Source: Bifidobacterium sp. WK012_4_13 | Lineage (GTDB): Bacteria; Actinomycetota; Actinomycetes; Actinomycetales; Bifidobacteriaceae | Direction: 5' to 3' | DNA: 64,000 nucleotides | NCBI RefSeq assembly: GCF_041080835.1 | Contig: NZ_CP129683.1 | Location: 186,001 to 250,000 of the forward strand | Shown: positions 17,220 through 26,827 of the stretch, in pieces | Layout: each line of letters opens with the position of its first letter | How positions within the stretch are numbered: position 1 is the stretch's first letter | Notes under the pieces: model-generated | What the model was told of the DNA's origin: nothing | Database searches by the model: none | What the model saw: the letters and a program-made list of their open reading frames with translations, nothing else | Made by a program: the position numbers and the translations under genes

Positions 17220-17978
17220 ATGAAGATCAATGCCCAACAGAAAACTGACTCGACACTTACCAAAAGCGAAGTCATCCGCAAGCACGTTCTGTCGCTCATC
17301 GATGAAGGATTGGGCCCTCAGGACAAGCTGCCCACAGAGCGTGAACTTGCTGAAGAGCTGTCGACATCACGCATGACCGTGCGGCAGGTATTGAAACGGC
17401 TCGAGTTCGAAGGTCTTGTATACAGCAAACAGGGCGCGGGGACATTCGTCAGGGATCAGCGTATCTCTAAATCCCTTGAACTGAGCTCGTTCAGCGAAGA
17501 TATGCGGCTGAGAAGACTGCGCCCGGGCTCTCGTTCCATTCAGGAGGATCGCAGTCCTGCCGGTGCAGAGATCGGGTTCGCACTTACGATCAGCCCTCGT
17601 GATGAAGTCACCCACTTTCACCGCATCCGTACTGCGGACGACATACCGATCTGCGTTGAAGACAGCTATATTCCGAGCAAGCTCGTGCCGGGTATCGCAG
17701 AGGACGCATTGGCGGGATCGCTCTACGAGATTCTTGAGAGACGTTTTTCGTTGCGACTTGATCATGCAGAGCAGACCATTCGCGCTACCGTGTTGGATTC
17801 CGAACAGGCGAGGCAACTTGACAGTGCTGAATTCAGTCCAGCCTTTGAAGTTACACGGATCACCTTCGATGTGAGTGGGCGACGGGTTGAATATGCTCGC
17901 AGCATCTACCGAGGAGATAGGTATTCGTATTCATTCACGGTCTATAGATCTGGCGATCGTCAGAGTCGGCAACATTAA
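17220..17978 (+). CDS. GntR-family regulator with UTRA domain (HutC type)
   Basis: A 252-aa repressor. Residues 15-80 form the GntR winged helix (DKLPTERELAEELSTSRMTV, RLEFEGLVYSKQGAGTFV). Residues from about 95 form the UTRA ligand-binding domain (VTHFHRIRTADDIPICVEDS, SLYEILERRF). NagR/NanR-like members bind a phosphorylated amino sugar. It is divergent from the transport/kinase operon and 14 nt upstream of nanE in the same direction, which fits local control of both arms. The effector, probably ManNAc-6-P or GlcNAc-6-P, is inferred. Confidence 0.9.
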   Translation: MKINAQQKTDSTLTKSEVIRKHVLSLIDEGLGPQDKLPTERELAEELSTSRMTVRQVLKRLEFEGLVYSKQGAGTFVRDQRISKSLELSSFSEDMRLRRLRPGSRSIQEDRSPAGAEIGFALTISPRDEVTHFHRIRTADDIPICVEDSYIPSKLVPGIAEDALAGSLYEILERRFSLRLDHAEQTIRATVLDSEQARQLDSAEFSPAFEVTRITFDVSGRRVEYARSIYRGDRYSYSFTVYRSGDRQSRQH

Positions 17979-17992
17979 GGGGAATGCTTACA

Positions 17993-18691
17993 ATGAATGC
18001 TTCTATCGCGAAACTCAAGGATGGACTTATCGTTTCATCCCAAGTCATGAATCCAGCCAGCCCGCTCTTGGCGCCATCGACATTGGCGGCTCTGGCCAAG
18101 GCTGCTGAACTTGGGGGTGCGGTCGGCTTCCGTGTCGATGGGGTCGATGTCGTTCGAGAATTGCGGCGACTCAGCGATCGACCCATCATTGGAATTCACA
18201 AAAATCGCGCATCGGGAATGGATACATATATTACCGTCTGTGTCAAAGATGCCATCGCCCTAATTTCCGCAGGTGCCGACATCGTTGCCGCACAGGCTAC
18301 CGAAGGCTCTCGTCCGGCGGAATCCTTCGCGGAGATCGTTCAGGCCGTTCACATGCAAGGGGCACTTGTGATGGGCGATGTTTCCACCTACGAAGAAGGC
18401 ATCGCTGCAGTCGCGAATGGTGCTGACATAGTCGCGACGACGCTCGCGGGGTATACGTCACAAAGCAAGGGGGCTCATCGTCCCGACCTTCGGCTCGCAC
18501 AGCGGCTTTCCAACAGTGTAAATGTTCCTGTGGTCGTTGAGGGTGGAATTTGGACCCCGGAAGATGTAGCAGGTGCCTTTGATGCGGGAGCGTGGGCAGT
18601 GGTCGTGGGCTCGGCGCTGACTGCGCCAGACATCATTGCCGCGCATCTTTCACAGGGACTGCCGCACAGGCATATCGGGGTCCTGGCATGA
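17993..18691 (+). CDS. nanE: N-acetylmannosamine-6-phosphate 2-epimerase
   Basis: TIM-barrel epimerase of 232 aa converting ManNAc-6-P to GlcNAc-6-P. Catalytic Lys is at residue 70 (IIGIHK) and catalytic Glu at 183 (VVEGGIWTPEDV). The segment AAQATEGSRP stands where typical NanE has LDATxRxRP, a clear divergence. AAGGGG ten bases before 17993 favours this start over the ATG at 17984. Cotranscribed with the UTRA regulator. With ROK kinase and importer but without a NanA lyase nearby, the locus should handle ManNAc rather than intact sialic acid, unless nanA lies elsewhere. Confidence 0.85.
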   Translation: MNASIAKLKDGLIVSSQVMNPASPLLAPSTLAALAKAAELGGAVGFRVDGVDVVRELRRLSDRPIIGIHKNRASGMDTYITVCVKDAIALISAGADIVAAQATEGSRPAESFAEIVQAVHMQGALVMGDVSTYEEGIAAVANGADIVATTLAGYTSQSKGAHRPDLRLAQRLSNSVNVPVVVEGGIWTPEDVAGAFDAGAWAVVVGSALTAPDIIAAHLSQGLPHRHIGVLA

Positions 18692-18784
18692 AGAATCCAC
18701 AGGCGGAACGTCGCAATGGAGCAACCTATAGGGACCATAAGCAATGAATTGACGGTCGTATGAAGCAGGGCATCATTGCACCGA

Positions 18785-19933
18785 TTATCTTCGCATGCAT
18801 GTTCCTTCGGAGCTTTTCCACAGCAGTGTCGACCCGGCGGTGGTGATGAGTGCGAGAATGCTGATTGACCAGAATCCTGGCAGCGTTGAAAGGAGTGGTC
18901 CTCCTATGATGCCGGCTATGGTTGAGCCGAGGTACATGAGCACGTTCGCCAGTGCGGATACGGTTCCCCGTGCGGTCGTGGTCAGCGACTGCAAGAGGTT
19001 CATGAATACGGGGAACAGCATGCCTCCGATGAAGAATGTGCAGGTGAGTATCATCACCGGAATGGCCAGGACCGTGCCTAGGGGAAGTAGCAGGTATGCG
19101 GTCGCGTATCCGCCCATGGCAAGGAAGAGCACTGGCCATTGTCCGATGCGGGCCACGATTCTCGGTCCGATGAGAGCTCCGGCGGTGTTGCCTGCGCCTA
19201 GCGCAATCATGACCATGCCGATGCCTTCCGTGTTCAATTGGAAGTCCTTGGAGAGCCATGTGGCGATGAATGACATGATGGCGAAGTTGCCCGTTTGGAA
19301 CAGTAGATATGCCGCGAGGCGGGGGAGCGAGTGCCGTGTGCGGAGCAGGGCCATGTACTGCTGTGATATGTGCTTGTGCGATGCGGATGGATTGACGCTT
19401 GGGAACCATATGCTCAGCGCGATGGTTGCCAGCAGTGACGCTGCCCCGACTGCGTAGAAGGGGTCGGATGTTGACCGTGTTGCGAGAAAGCTGCCGATGG
19501 GCACACCGGCGATCTGCGCGACGGTGAGGCCAAGGGTCGGGGCGGCCATCGCGCTGACCACGTGGTTCTTCGGCACGAGCTGTGGAATCGCTGCCCATAC
19601 TTGGGGCGAGCCGATGGCTGCCATTACTCCTGCCAGGAATCGCAGTGCGATCATGGAGGAGAATGACCATGCTGTTCCACAGGCGGTGGTGGCCAGAGAG
19701 AATCCGAGCATGCCGATGCAGAGTACGCGCTTGCGGTCGAAACGGTCGGACATGGGGCCGGAGAAAACCGCCGTGATGCAGTAGCCTATGGCATAGGCGG
19801 ATATCATCCATCCTGCCCTGTCGCTGGGGTTGCCGAATTTCTTGGTCAGCAGGGACAGCAAGGGCGCCACGAGGAAGGTGTCCGTCCCGATCAGAAACTG
19901 TACGGCGAAGGTGAGTAGATTGAGTCGTTTCAT
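18785..19933 (-). CDS. MFS efflux-type transporter
   Basis: Twelve-segment major facilitator protein of 382 aa. Motif A is visible as GPMSDRFDRKRVLCIG and motif C-like GLTVAQIAGVPIGSFLA in segment 5, typical of drug/H+ antiporters. Divergent from a MerR regulator, with a strong inverted repeat in the 96-nt gap, which suggests induction by its own substrate. The plus-strand nanE gene converges on it with a 93-nt gap. Substrate unknown. Confidence 0.9.
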   Translation of the reverse strand: MKRLNLLTFAVQFLIGTDTFLVAPLLSLLTKKFGNPSDRAGWMISAYAIGYCITAVFSGPMSDRFDRKRVLCIGMLGFSLATTACGTAWSFSSMIALRFLAGVMAAIGSPQVWAAIPQLVPKNHVVSAMAAPTLGLTVAQIAGVPIGSFLATRSTSDPFYAVGAASLLATIALSIWFPSVNPSASHKHISQQYMALLRTRHSLPRLAAYLLFQTGNFAIMSFIATWLSKDFQLNTEGIGMVMIALGAGNTAGALIGPRIVARIGQWPVLFLAMGGYATAYLLLPLGTVLAIPVMILTCTFFIGGMLFPVFMNLLQSLTTTARGTVSALANVLMYLGSTIAGIIGGPLLSTLPGFWSISILALITTAGSTLLWKSSEGTCMRR

Positions 19934-19992
19934 ATGATGAGGTCCTTCTTGGTCGATCGGCCTGCAATGTCAGGCACTTCGGTATGCTAAAC

Positions 19993-20016
19993 CTTGACAC
20001 TAATGTGAAGGTCAAG
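19993..20016. promoter_or_regulatory. MerR operator/promoter for divergent MFS gene
   Basis: CTTGAC at 19993-19998 and GTCAAG at 20011-20016 form perfect arms separated by 12 nt, between the MFS start and the MerR start. This layout is the usual MerR-type operator embedded in an over-long promoter spacer. Confidence 0.7.
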
Positions 20017-20029
20017 TCGGAGGCGTCGG

Positions 20030-20362
20030 ATGCGTATTGGTCGTTTTGCACGAGAGGCTGGTCTGACCACCAGACAGGTTCGCTATTACAGCGACAAGGA
20101 CCTGCTTCCTGCGATGAAGACTTCGAATGGCTACCGAGAGTATGATTCCAGGCAGATTCCTCGGGCCAAGCGGCTGCATTGTCTGCTTGCGGCGGGGATA
20201 CCAAGCGAACAACTGTGCAGGATAAGCGGCTGCCTGGATAGCGACAGTCCGGTCGCGTGCAAGGAACTGCGAGAGGCGATGAGGTCGCAGATTGATTCGC
20301 TCGAGCGGCGAATCCGACAGCTGGAAACCGCACGGGACACTCTCAAGCGGAAGATTCACTAA
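20030..20362 (+). CDS. MerR-family transcriptional regulator
   Basis: A 110-aa regulator starting with IGRFAREAGLTTRQVRYYSD (winged helix) and then YREYDSRQIPRAKRLHCLLAAGIP. The C-terminal helix SQIDSLERRIRQLETARDTLK forms the dimer coil. Two Cys occur in QLCRISGCLDSD and one in VACKEL, which could sense a ligand or oxidant, but no known metal motif is present. CGGAGG precedes the start. Regulates, in all likelihood, the divergent MFS gene. Confidence 0.92.
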   Translation: MRIGRFAREAGLTTRQVRYYSDKDLLPAMKTSNGYREYDSRQIPRAKRLHCLLAAGIPSEQLCRISGCLDSDSPVACKELREAMRSQIDSLERRIRQLETARDTLKRKIH

Positions 20363-21187
20363 CTCCGGAGGCTGTCTTCAAGCAGACATGCTCCGTGACT
20401 TGATCAGATTATGGCCTGACTAATCGATGGTTTTGTTCACCGTAAGGTATCTCGTTTGTTGGGTTGTTGTCATTCCATGCTGCGTTTGGCGCGTTTTGTG
20501 AACTTGATGTCGAACTGAGAATTATGAATCGTGCAAACATCGTGATGTGCTTCAGTTCCATCGTATTATGAGCCCACTTTGCAAGTTTTTGGCACTTGGC
20601 CAAGTATCATTGCCCCAAAGCGGCTTGAATCCGACCGCCGTCATACCGTTTTCGCCTGTTTGTACTTGGCCAAGTGTCAAAAACATGCAAGTCGGACCCA
20701 ATGACAAGGTGTATGCAGAGAATCGTCTGCGGAATGGTTGTATTCCAGGCATGCGTTGTTGCGATGATTCCGGAATCATAAGAGATCCTGAAATGCAGGA
20801 AGCGCTCATATATGGTGAATGAGCGCTTGGATGACTCAGAGGTAAGGATGGCTGGGGTTCAGCGGACATTCAATGGACCTTCAACGGATCGACGAGCCTT
20901 ATGCTGCAGAACGATAGGATTTTACGTCTGCGTCCGCAACCGAGAGCGTCTGTCGAATAGCATTGGATTATTATTTTTGACCTCTCAGTCAATTAATGAC
21001 ATCTTGATGCTTGTTGGTCGCAATAGCAGATTCGGTGAAGATGGGGTCGTTGCCCACGCCCACGAGGCCTTTGTTGGGGACGGTTATGGGGGGGCATTTG
21101 TCGCATGCAGTAGATGTCAGGTATCTGGTTGTCGGCATTACTGTTGTTTCCTTAAGAAAGGGTATGCGTGTGTGTTCAGCGACGTAG
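20363..21187. other. Intergenic region with a structured repeat
   Basis: This 825-nt gap lies between convergent genes. It contains the hairpin element at 20581-20688. The open frames (20812-21225 plus, 20989-21207 minus) show no family similarity and I do not call them. Confidence 0.5.
20581..20688. repeat. Structured inverted-repeat element, copy A
   Basis: Arms of 26 nt (20581-20606 and 20663-20688) pair at 24 positions and enclose a 56-nt loop. The loop holds the core CGGCTTGAATCCGACCGCC (20631-20639 region) shared with copies B and C. The arm end next to the loop is GGCCAAGTA/TACTTGGCC. It lies between convergent MerR and MFS genes. See findings for the comparison of the three copies. 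Confidence 0.8.
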
Positions 21188-22669
21188 CTAGTTCGATGCT
21201 TTTTCATTCAGCTTTCCCTGGCTGATGCCAGGTATGACGAGAGCGAATACTGATACTAGACATATGATAAGGATTACCGTTCCCGCTGAAAATGCTGCTG
21301 ATACCTGTGCAGCAACCTGTGCGGTCTGCGTCGCAAAAGAGTGCGTCGTGGTGACCCCCGATGACGATGCGACCAGTACTCCCAGCCCGAGTGACATGCC
21401 GACTTGATGGAAGGTGTTCACCAAACCCGATGCTGCTCCAGCATCGTGCGGTGCGACGCGAACTATACCTGAGGATGTCAAGGGGGCAAAGGCGAAGCCT
21501 TGACCTGCGCCGATCAACAGCATTGGGAGACCGACTTGAATTGCATATGAGCTTTCGGTGGAAAGCAGACTCAACAGATAGAATCCTGCGAGCGTGAGGG
21601 TCACACCCATGATGAGCAGGGTGGTTGAACCAATTTTTCTGGAGAGCAATGGTACTTGCAGAGCCGCAACAAAGTTTATCGCCGTCATTGGTAGGAATCC
21701 GAGTCCGGCTTCTAGAGGGGTGAAGTGGAGCGCGTTTTGCATATATTGCGTCATGAAATAGAAGAAGCCAATCATTGCCGCCATATAGAGGAATCTAGCG
21801 ATGTATGCTCCGAATCTTTCTCGATCTGCAAAGAGTTGCATAGGCATGATCGGTTGTGAAGCCTTTGACTCGTTCACCACCAGGAGAACGAGCAGCGCAG
21901 CACCAATGAGGAGAGAGATGACTGTTGGGGTCGACAGCCACCGAGTTTCACTGGCGTGGAGTATGCCAAATACCAAGGACCCCACTCCCATGGTCGATAA
22001 TGCTGCCCCTATGGCGTCGAACGATCCTCTTTTGCGTTCATCTACTGGCAGATATCGTGGTGCGAGGACCATCATTGCGATGCCGATCGGGACGTTGATG
22101 AAGAAGCCTGCACGCCATGATATTAACTGTGCACACGCGCCACCAATCACAAGTCCCAGACTCGCGCCTATGCCTGCCGTTGCGCCATACCAAGCAACAG
22201 CCCGGTTTCGTTCCCGACCTTCAGAGAACGATGCGGTGAGTAAAGAGAGGGATGAGGGTGCGACGATTGAGGAGCCGATGCCTTGCAGAGCTCTGGCTCC
22301 GATGACCCACCAGCCGTTTTGTGCGACACCTACCATAAAGGAAGCGGTTGTGAACAGTGCCAGACCGATGATGAAAACCTTGCGACGTCCCATAAGGTCA
22401 CCTAAACGCGAACCCAGAAGCAGTAGGCCTCCGAATACAAGCGTATAGGCATCCTGGACCCATGGCGTTTGCCAGGGGGTTAGCATCAGATTCTCAGTCA
22501 TGTCCGGCAAGGCAGTGAATATGACTGAGTTGTCTAGAATGATAATAAAATAACTGATCAGAATTATTGCGAGAATGATTGTTGAGCGGCTATTGCGATT
22601 GTGCGTTACGACAGACATCTGCTCTCTGATTCCTTTGAAGTAAGTAGGGATGATTCTATACTTTGACAT
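21188..22669 (-). CDS. DHA2-family (EmrB/QacA-type) MFS drug transporter
   Basis: Export pump of 493 aa with about 14 hydrophobic segments. Segment 1 has ILDNSVIFTALPDM; motif A is GSRLGDLMGRRKVFI; motif C GIGASLGLVIGGAC and the next segment WRAGFFINVPIGI are diagnostic of the DHA2 family. The start at 22669 could instead be the internal ATG at 22618 (MSVVTHNRN); both have AGAGAG-type upstream purines. Divergent from the NAD(P)-binding protein at 22908. Likely exports a hydrophobic or cationic toxic compound. Confidence 0.92.
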   Translation of the reverse strand: MSKYRIIPTYFKGIREQMSVVTHNRNSRSTIILAIILISYFIIILDNSVIFTALPDMTENLMLTPWQTPWVQDAYTLVFGGLLLLGSRLGDLMGRRKVFIIGLALFTTASFMVGVAQNGWWVIGARALQGIGSSIVAPSSLSLLTASFSEGRERNRAVAWYGATAGIGASLGLVIGGACAQLISWRAGFFINVPIGIAMMVLAPRYLPVDERKRGSFDAIGAALSTMGVGSLVFGILHASETRWLSTPTVISLLIGAALLVLLVVNESKASQPIMPMQLFADRERFGAYIARFLYMAAMIGFFYFMTQYMQNALHFTPLEAGLGFLPMTAINFVAALQVPLLSRKIGSTTLLIMGVTLTLAGFYLLSLLSTESSYAIQVGLPMLLIGAGQGFAFAPLTSSGIVRVAPHDAGAASGLVNTFHQVGMSLGLGVLVASSSGVTTTHSFATQTAQVAAQVSAAFSAGTVILIICLVSVFALVIPGISQGKLNEKASN

Positions 22670-22907
22670 GTGCGCTCTCTGAGATGACTTCCTGAAAGCT
22701 GTTCATTAAGCGACAGGAGATGCCCAAGATTGCATATAACATCGAACCAGTTTTCCGGGAATGCGGGAGTTCCTGCTTATACAGGTAATCACAGAGCCTG
22801 TTTTACTGACGAAGTAACTACCTATGCTTGTAACCAGTGTGAAACGAATGCTCGCATTATCGATGTGAAGTCGGCATTCGATCGTTGCAACCGGGTGAGG
22901 GGAGAAC

Positions 22908-23546
22908 ATGAGAGTTTTGATACTAGGGGCGGCAGGCCGCGTGCCATCGTTCCTCATACCTATGCTTTTGGAACGGACCGATAACGATCTTGTATTATTC
23001 GCTCGTAGAGCTGCAAATAGAATTGTGAATCCTGATACGCAACGTGTCTCTATCGTGGAAGGTGATTTCGGTAGCAAAAGCGATTTACTGCCTGCGTTAC
23101 AAGGCGTGGAGGCGGTCTATCTCAACGAGATGGGCGACCCGGACTCAGTCGCTAATGTGGTTGAGACACTCCAGGAATCAAGAGTGAATCGTTTGATTGG
23201 AAGCACAGTGCTGGGTATCTACCACGAAGTGCAAGGAAAATTTGGGGCATGGAATACTGCAATGGTCGGTGGGTCTTTGCAACGGTACATGGCAGCTGCA
23301 GCGATGGTGGAGAATTCCTCATTGAATTACACGCTTCTCAGACTCACATGGCTGTATGACCAGACCGGGAACACGTCTTATGGCCTGACACGCAAGGGCG
23401 AACTCTTCAAAGGCGCGCAGGTGACCAGACAGGCGGTGGCTCAACTGATCATGGATATCTTGACCGACGGGACTCATGGTTTCGACAGGGCGAGCCTTGG
23501 AGTAGGCGAACCAGGCACTGATTTTGACAAGCCTTCGTTCTACTGA
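22908..23546 (+). CDS. NAD(P)-binding NmrA-like protein, paralogue 1
   Basis: Atypical short-chain dehydrogenase/NmrA-like protein of 212 aa. The nucleotide-binding motif is VLILGAAGRVPSFLIPMLL, with FAR at the end of beta-2. The central YHEVQGKFGAWN and the C-terminal LTRKGELFKGAQVTRQAVAQLIMDIL match the protein at 25284, so the two are paralogues. The proteins lack a clear Ser-Tyr-Lys catalytic triad and may act as redox sensors or isomerases. GGGGAG precedes the ATG. It is divergent from the DHA2 pump. Confidence 0.85.
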   Translation: MRVLILGAAGRVPSFLIPMLLERTDNDLVLFARRAANRIVNPDTQRVSIVEGDFGSKSDLLPALQGVEAVYLNEMGDPDSVANVVETLQESRVNRLIGSTVLGIYHEVQGKFGAWNTAMVGGSLQRYMAAAAMVENSSLNYTLLRLTWLYDQTGNTSYGLTRKGELFKGAQVTRQAVAQLIMDILTDGTHGFDRASLGVGEPGTDFDKPSFY

Positions 23547-24369
23547 CGGAACACATACCCACAAACCGGCCCCGTGCCACGGTGACGATGGCATGGGCAG
23601 GAGATACTTCGCTTTCCGTGCAGTGCCTGTATCCGCTGCATGATATCCGTGGGAACTCATGCTCAACATGGGTTTGAGGCGTGTCAGCTTCACCCGGCAA
23701 TAGTCGGAGCGCCATGACTAGTACTGCTGGGTGATGGGGGGGAATCGTATGGTTGAGACATGCCAGAGTGAGGCATTGAATAAAGTGCATGAGTTGAGAT
23801 TCTCTGTGAGCATCTTGAAACAGTGGTAGTGAAGTGGCGTTCCCATTCACATTCGAGATTATCGATTTGTTGAACTGACTCGTACGACTATAGGATGCAA
23901 ACGGTGTGCTTATCGTTTCTGAAGATGTCGAAAGCAGAGACCCATGCCATGGCAATGGTATTCGGTCATGGCTCAAGTAGCTGCAAAGGGGCCGATCAAT
24001 AATTCAACATGTTAGGGCTCGTCCTATGAAGGCGCCAACAGTGCTCTACGGGTCGGCATGTGATTGTATGCATCCTTATGGGCGCGGTCTTCTCTGCGCA
24101 ATCATGCATGTGGATACACGGATTCTTGAATCATGACGAAGCCGGACGTATGCCCACAGTGATGAGGGTGGCTTCCGGCCTTGAAAATTCACAGTTGGTA
24201 TGGGGGTAAAGACAGTGCCTCCCGCATCGGTTCGAGTAGTGCTTAGCTATAAGCTACTGGGCAGTTGCAGAACGGAAATGATCGATAGTGCAAATGTTAG
24301 CGTTTGCTGGAACTGGATTGTGGCCGAACAATGGTTCATTGAGCCATGAATTGCGAATGGGGAGGGGAA
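23547..24369. other. Intergenic region, nothing recognised
   Basis: These 823 nt between the first NAD(P)-binding gene and the XRE regulator contain no frame with family similarity. The 3' part should hold the promoter of the regulator. No strong repeats seen. Confidence 0.4.
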
Positions 24370-25287
24370 ATGAAGTCTGTGTCGGATGTGAAACAGCAGG
24401 TGAAGGAGTTTCTCAGTTCTAGGCGTGCTCGAATTTCACCTGGTGACGCCGGGCTGCCAGCTTATGGAGGCAATCGTAGGGTACCTGGTTTGCGTCGCGA
24501 GGAAGTGGCGATGCTGTCGGGTGTTTCCGTGGATTATTATATCCGTCTTGAACGGGGGAATATTGGTGGGGCGTCTGATAAGATCTTGGATGCGATAGCC
24601 AATACCTTAAGACTCGATGATGCGGAACGCGAGTATCTTTTTGATCTTGCCCGCTCGGTGACATCCAGAGGTAAACGTTCCGTTGGCGGTAAGCATGAGC
24701 TTCAACGCTCGGTTCGCCAGGTTTTGGATGCCATCACCGATACGCCGGCATGGGTTCGCAATGGCAGACACGACATCATCGCATCGAACGCCTTGGGTGC
24801 TGCCCTCTACGCGCCGGTGTTCTCTGATGCTCGACGACCGGTGAATACCACCAGATTTACATACCTCAATCCGGCAGCAAAACAGTTTTGGCGTGACTAT
24901 GACGTTATTGCTCACGATGCGGCAGCGATGCTGCGTCTTGAGGCTGGACGTCATCCACATGACGCGGAGCTCATCGCTCTCATTGGCGAGTTGTCAACCG
25001 GCAGTGAATTATTCAGGCGCGAGTGGGCATTGCAGGATGTCAAATTCCACCGTAGTGGTGTCAAACGGATACATCATCCTGTGGTGGGAGATCTCGAATT
25101 GGATTTTGAATCCATGGAACTGCCGAGTGCGCCGGGTTTGGTGCTTAATGTGTACACTGCACCGGCGAATTCGCCTACCGCGGACGCCTTGAGACTCTTG
25201 TCTTCGTGGGTGGCGTCGCAGGAGGAGGTCAGGAAGCCCGCTGCTATAGAGCAAGAAGGAATGATGCCAAAGGAAGGCCAGCAATGA
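24370..25287 (+). CDS. XRE-family regulator with MmyB-like sensor domain
   Basis: A 305-aa regulator. Residues 1-85 form the lambda-repressor-type HTH (RVPGLRREEVAMLSGVSVDY, RLERGNIGGASDKILDAIA). The remainder matches the MmyB-like ligand-binding domain: LDAITDTPAWVRNGRHDIIA, TTRFTYLNPAAKQFWRDYD. Such proteins are usually found beside short-chain reductases and control them. GGAGGGG supports the ATG at 24370 rather than 24346. Its stop overlaps the next start (ATGA), so it leads a five-gene oxidoreductase operon. Confidence 0.92.
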   Translation: MKSVSDVKQQVKEFLSSRRARISPGDAGLPAYGGNRRVPGLRREEVAMLSGVSVDYYIRLERGNIGGASDKILDAIANTLRLDDAEREYLFDLARSVTSRGKRSVGGKHELQRSVRQVLDAITDTPAWVRNGRHDIIASNALGAALYAPVFSDARRPVNTTRFTYLNPAAKQFWRDYDVIAHDAAAMLRLEAGRHPHDAELIALIGELSTGSELFRREWALQDVKFHRSGVKRIHHPVVGDLELDFESMELPSAPGLVLNVYTAPANSPTADALRLLSSWVASQEEVRKPAAIEQEGMMPKEGQQ

Positions 25288-25916
25288 GCAATGTTTTGAT
25301 TCTCGGTGCCAACGGTCAGATAGCAAGGCTGGTGAGAAAACGGCTGCTCGCCGATACCGATGCCCAGTTGACACTGTATTTGCGAAACTCCCGACGACTG
25401 GGAAACATTGACCCACGGCGAGAAAAGATAGTGGATGCTGATGTCAATGATGGTGAAGCCTTGCAGAATGCCATTTCCGGACAGGATTTGATATATGCAA
25501 ATCTGGGTGGTGAGTTCGAGCCAATGGCACGCAAGGTTGTTGATGCCATGGAACATGACGAGGTGAGCCGGCTGATTTGGGTGACCGGGTTGGGGCTTTA
25601 CCATGAGGTTCCTGGTGAGTTCGGGCGATGGGTCGATGAATCCATAGGGTCTGAAATCATGGAGGACACTCGACGAGCAGCACGGATTATCGAGTCGTCG
25701 CCTTTGGATGCGACCATCATCCGTGCCGCGTATATGAACAATGATCCCACGGTAGATTACGAGCTCACCCATAAGGGCGAGCCATTCAAAGGCACCGTGG
25801 TCTCACGGTCAAGCATCGCCGATCTGATCGTGCACATCATCACTGATCCCACGCTTTATTCAAACGAGAGCCTAGGAATCGCACAACCTGGAACTGACGG
25901 TAACCGGCCTTGGTGA
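25284..25916 (+). CDS. NAD(P)-binding NmrA-like protein, paralogue 2
   Basis: A 210-aa Rossmann protein opening with VLILGANGQIARLVRKRLL. Shared blocks with the protein at 22908 include YHEVPGEFGRW and LTHKGEPFKGTVVSRSSIADLIVHII and a closing GIAQPGTDGNRPW. No complete SDR triad. It is translationally coupled to the XRE regulator and followed by the CMD-cupin gene. It could reduce or isomerise a quinone or aldehyde handled by the operon; substrate unknown. Confidence 0.88.
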   Translation: MSNVLILGANGQIARLVRKRLLADTDAQLTLYLRNSRRLGNIDPRREKIVDADVNDGEALQNAISGQDLIYANLGGEFEPMARKVVDAMEHDEVSRLIWVTGLGLYHEVPGEFGRWVDESIGSEIMEDTRRAARIIESSPLDATIIRAAYMNNDPTVDYELTHKGEPFKGTVVSRSSIADLIVHIITDPTLYSNESLGIAQPGTDGNRPW

Positions 25917-25965
25917 TGTGGCTTTCGGACGGAAAGGACAATATTCCACGGGAAGGGAAAAGTAA

Positions 25966-26700
25966 ATGAAAAAACAAACAGCAGGCCGGGACATTCTGGG
26001 CGAGATCGCTCCGACCTTCGCAGAACTCAATGATGATGTGCTTTTTGGTGAGGTCTGGGCACGCGAGAGCCAAATGTCTGTCCACGATCGCAGTGTGATC
26101 ACATGCGCAAGTCTGATGTCGCAGGGTCTGTTTCCGCAACTCGAATCGCATCTGAAGCTAGCCAAGGCGAACGGTGTGAGCAGGGAAGAGATTGTGGGGA
26201 TGACCACGCAGCTTGCCTTTTATGCCGGTTGGCCGAAAGCATGGTCGACGTTTTCTCTGATTGCCGGCGTATATGGCGATGAGAATGGTGATGAGTTGGT
26301 TGATTTGCCTGATCATGGCATCTTTCCACTCGGGGAGGCCATCGAGGGGCCGAACTTCACGGGAACGGCATGGTTGCACATGATGACCGATTCCTCCGCA
26401 TCTGTGTCCGCGGGCAACGTCACCTTCGCTCCGGGGTGCATCAACCGTTGGCATTCGCACCCGGAAGGCCAGCTCCTTCTTGTCACGGCAGGGCATGGAT
26501 GGGAGCAACAAGAGGGCAGGACAGCCCGCAGACTTGAAGCGGGTGATGTGGTGTTCTGCCCCGCGAATGTGAAACACTGGCATGGCGCCACGAAGGACTC
26601 GTCGTTCACACACATTGCGGTCACTCCTGTCCAGCCCGGACAGAAAGCCGCCGACTGGTTTGATTTCCCAGATCTCGATGGCGGCAACGCTTTGGAATGA
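25966..26700 (+). CDS. Carboxymuconolactone decarboxylase-cupin fusion protein
   Basis: Two-domain protein of 244 aa. Residues 15-100 form a CMD/AhpD-like helical domain (DRSVITCASLMSQGLFPQLE, EEIVGMTTQLAFYAGWPKAW). Residues 130-235 form a cupin with the metal ligands in NRWHSHPEGQLLLVTAGHGW and FCPANVKHWHGATKD. Such fusions are common near aldo/keto reductases in Lactobacillales and Actinobacteria and are often annotated as carboxymuconolactone decarboxylase, but their reaction is not established. It sits third in the XRE-led operon, 49 nt after the NAD(P)-binding gene. Confidence 0.9.
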   Translation: MKKQTAGRDILGEIAPTFAELNDDVLFGEVWARESQMSVHDRSVITCASLMSQGLFPQLESHLKLAKANGVSREEIVGMTTQLAFYAGWPKAWSTFSLIAGVYGDENGDELVDLPDHGIFPLGEAIEGPNFTGTAWLHMMTDSSASVSAGNVTFAPGCINRWHSHPEGQLLLVTAGHGWEQQEGRTARRLEAGDVVFCPANVKHWHGATKDSSFTHIAVTPVQPGQKAADWFDFPDLDGGNALE

Positions 26701-26827
26701 AACGATTTCTCAAGGGACGATGCTCTTCGCGTTCCTTAAATCACGTCTGCCATCGGTACAAGGAGTGTGGCGACCGGCGAATCACAGAAGCAACGATTAT
26801 CCAGAGAAAAACGAACGGGAGACTATG

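Noticed and set aside
18726..20333. 535-codon minus-strand open frame
   Set aside because: It overlaps the real MFS gene in another frame and the MerR gene on the other strand; its translation is Arg/His-rich without domains.
20812..21225. 137-codon plus-strand frame in the intergenic gap
   Set aside because: It runs into the 3' end of the convergent MFS gene and has no recognisable domain.
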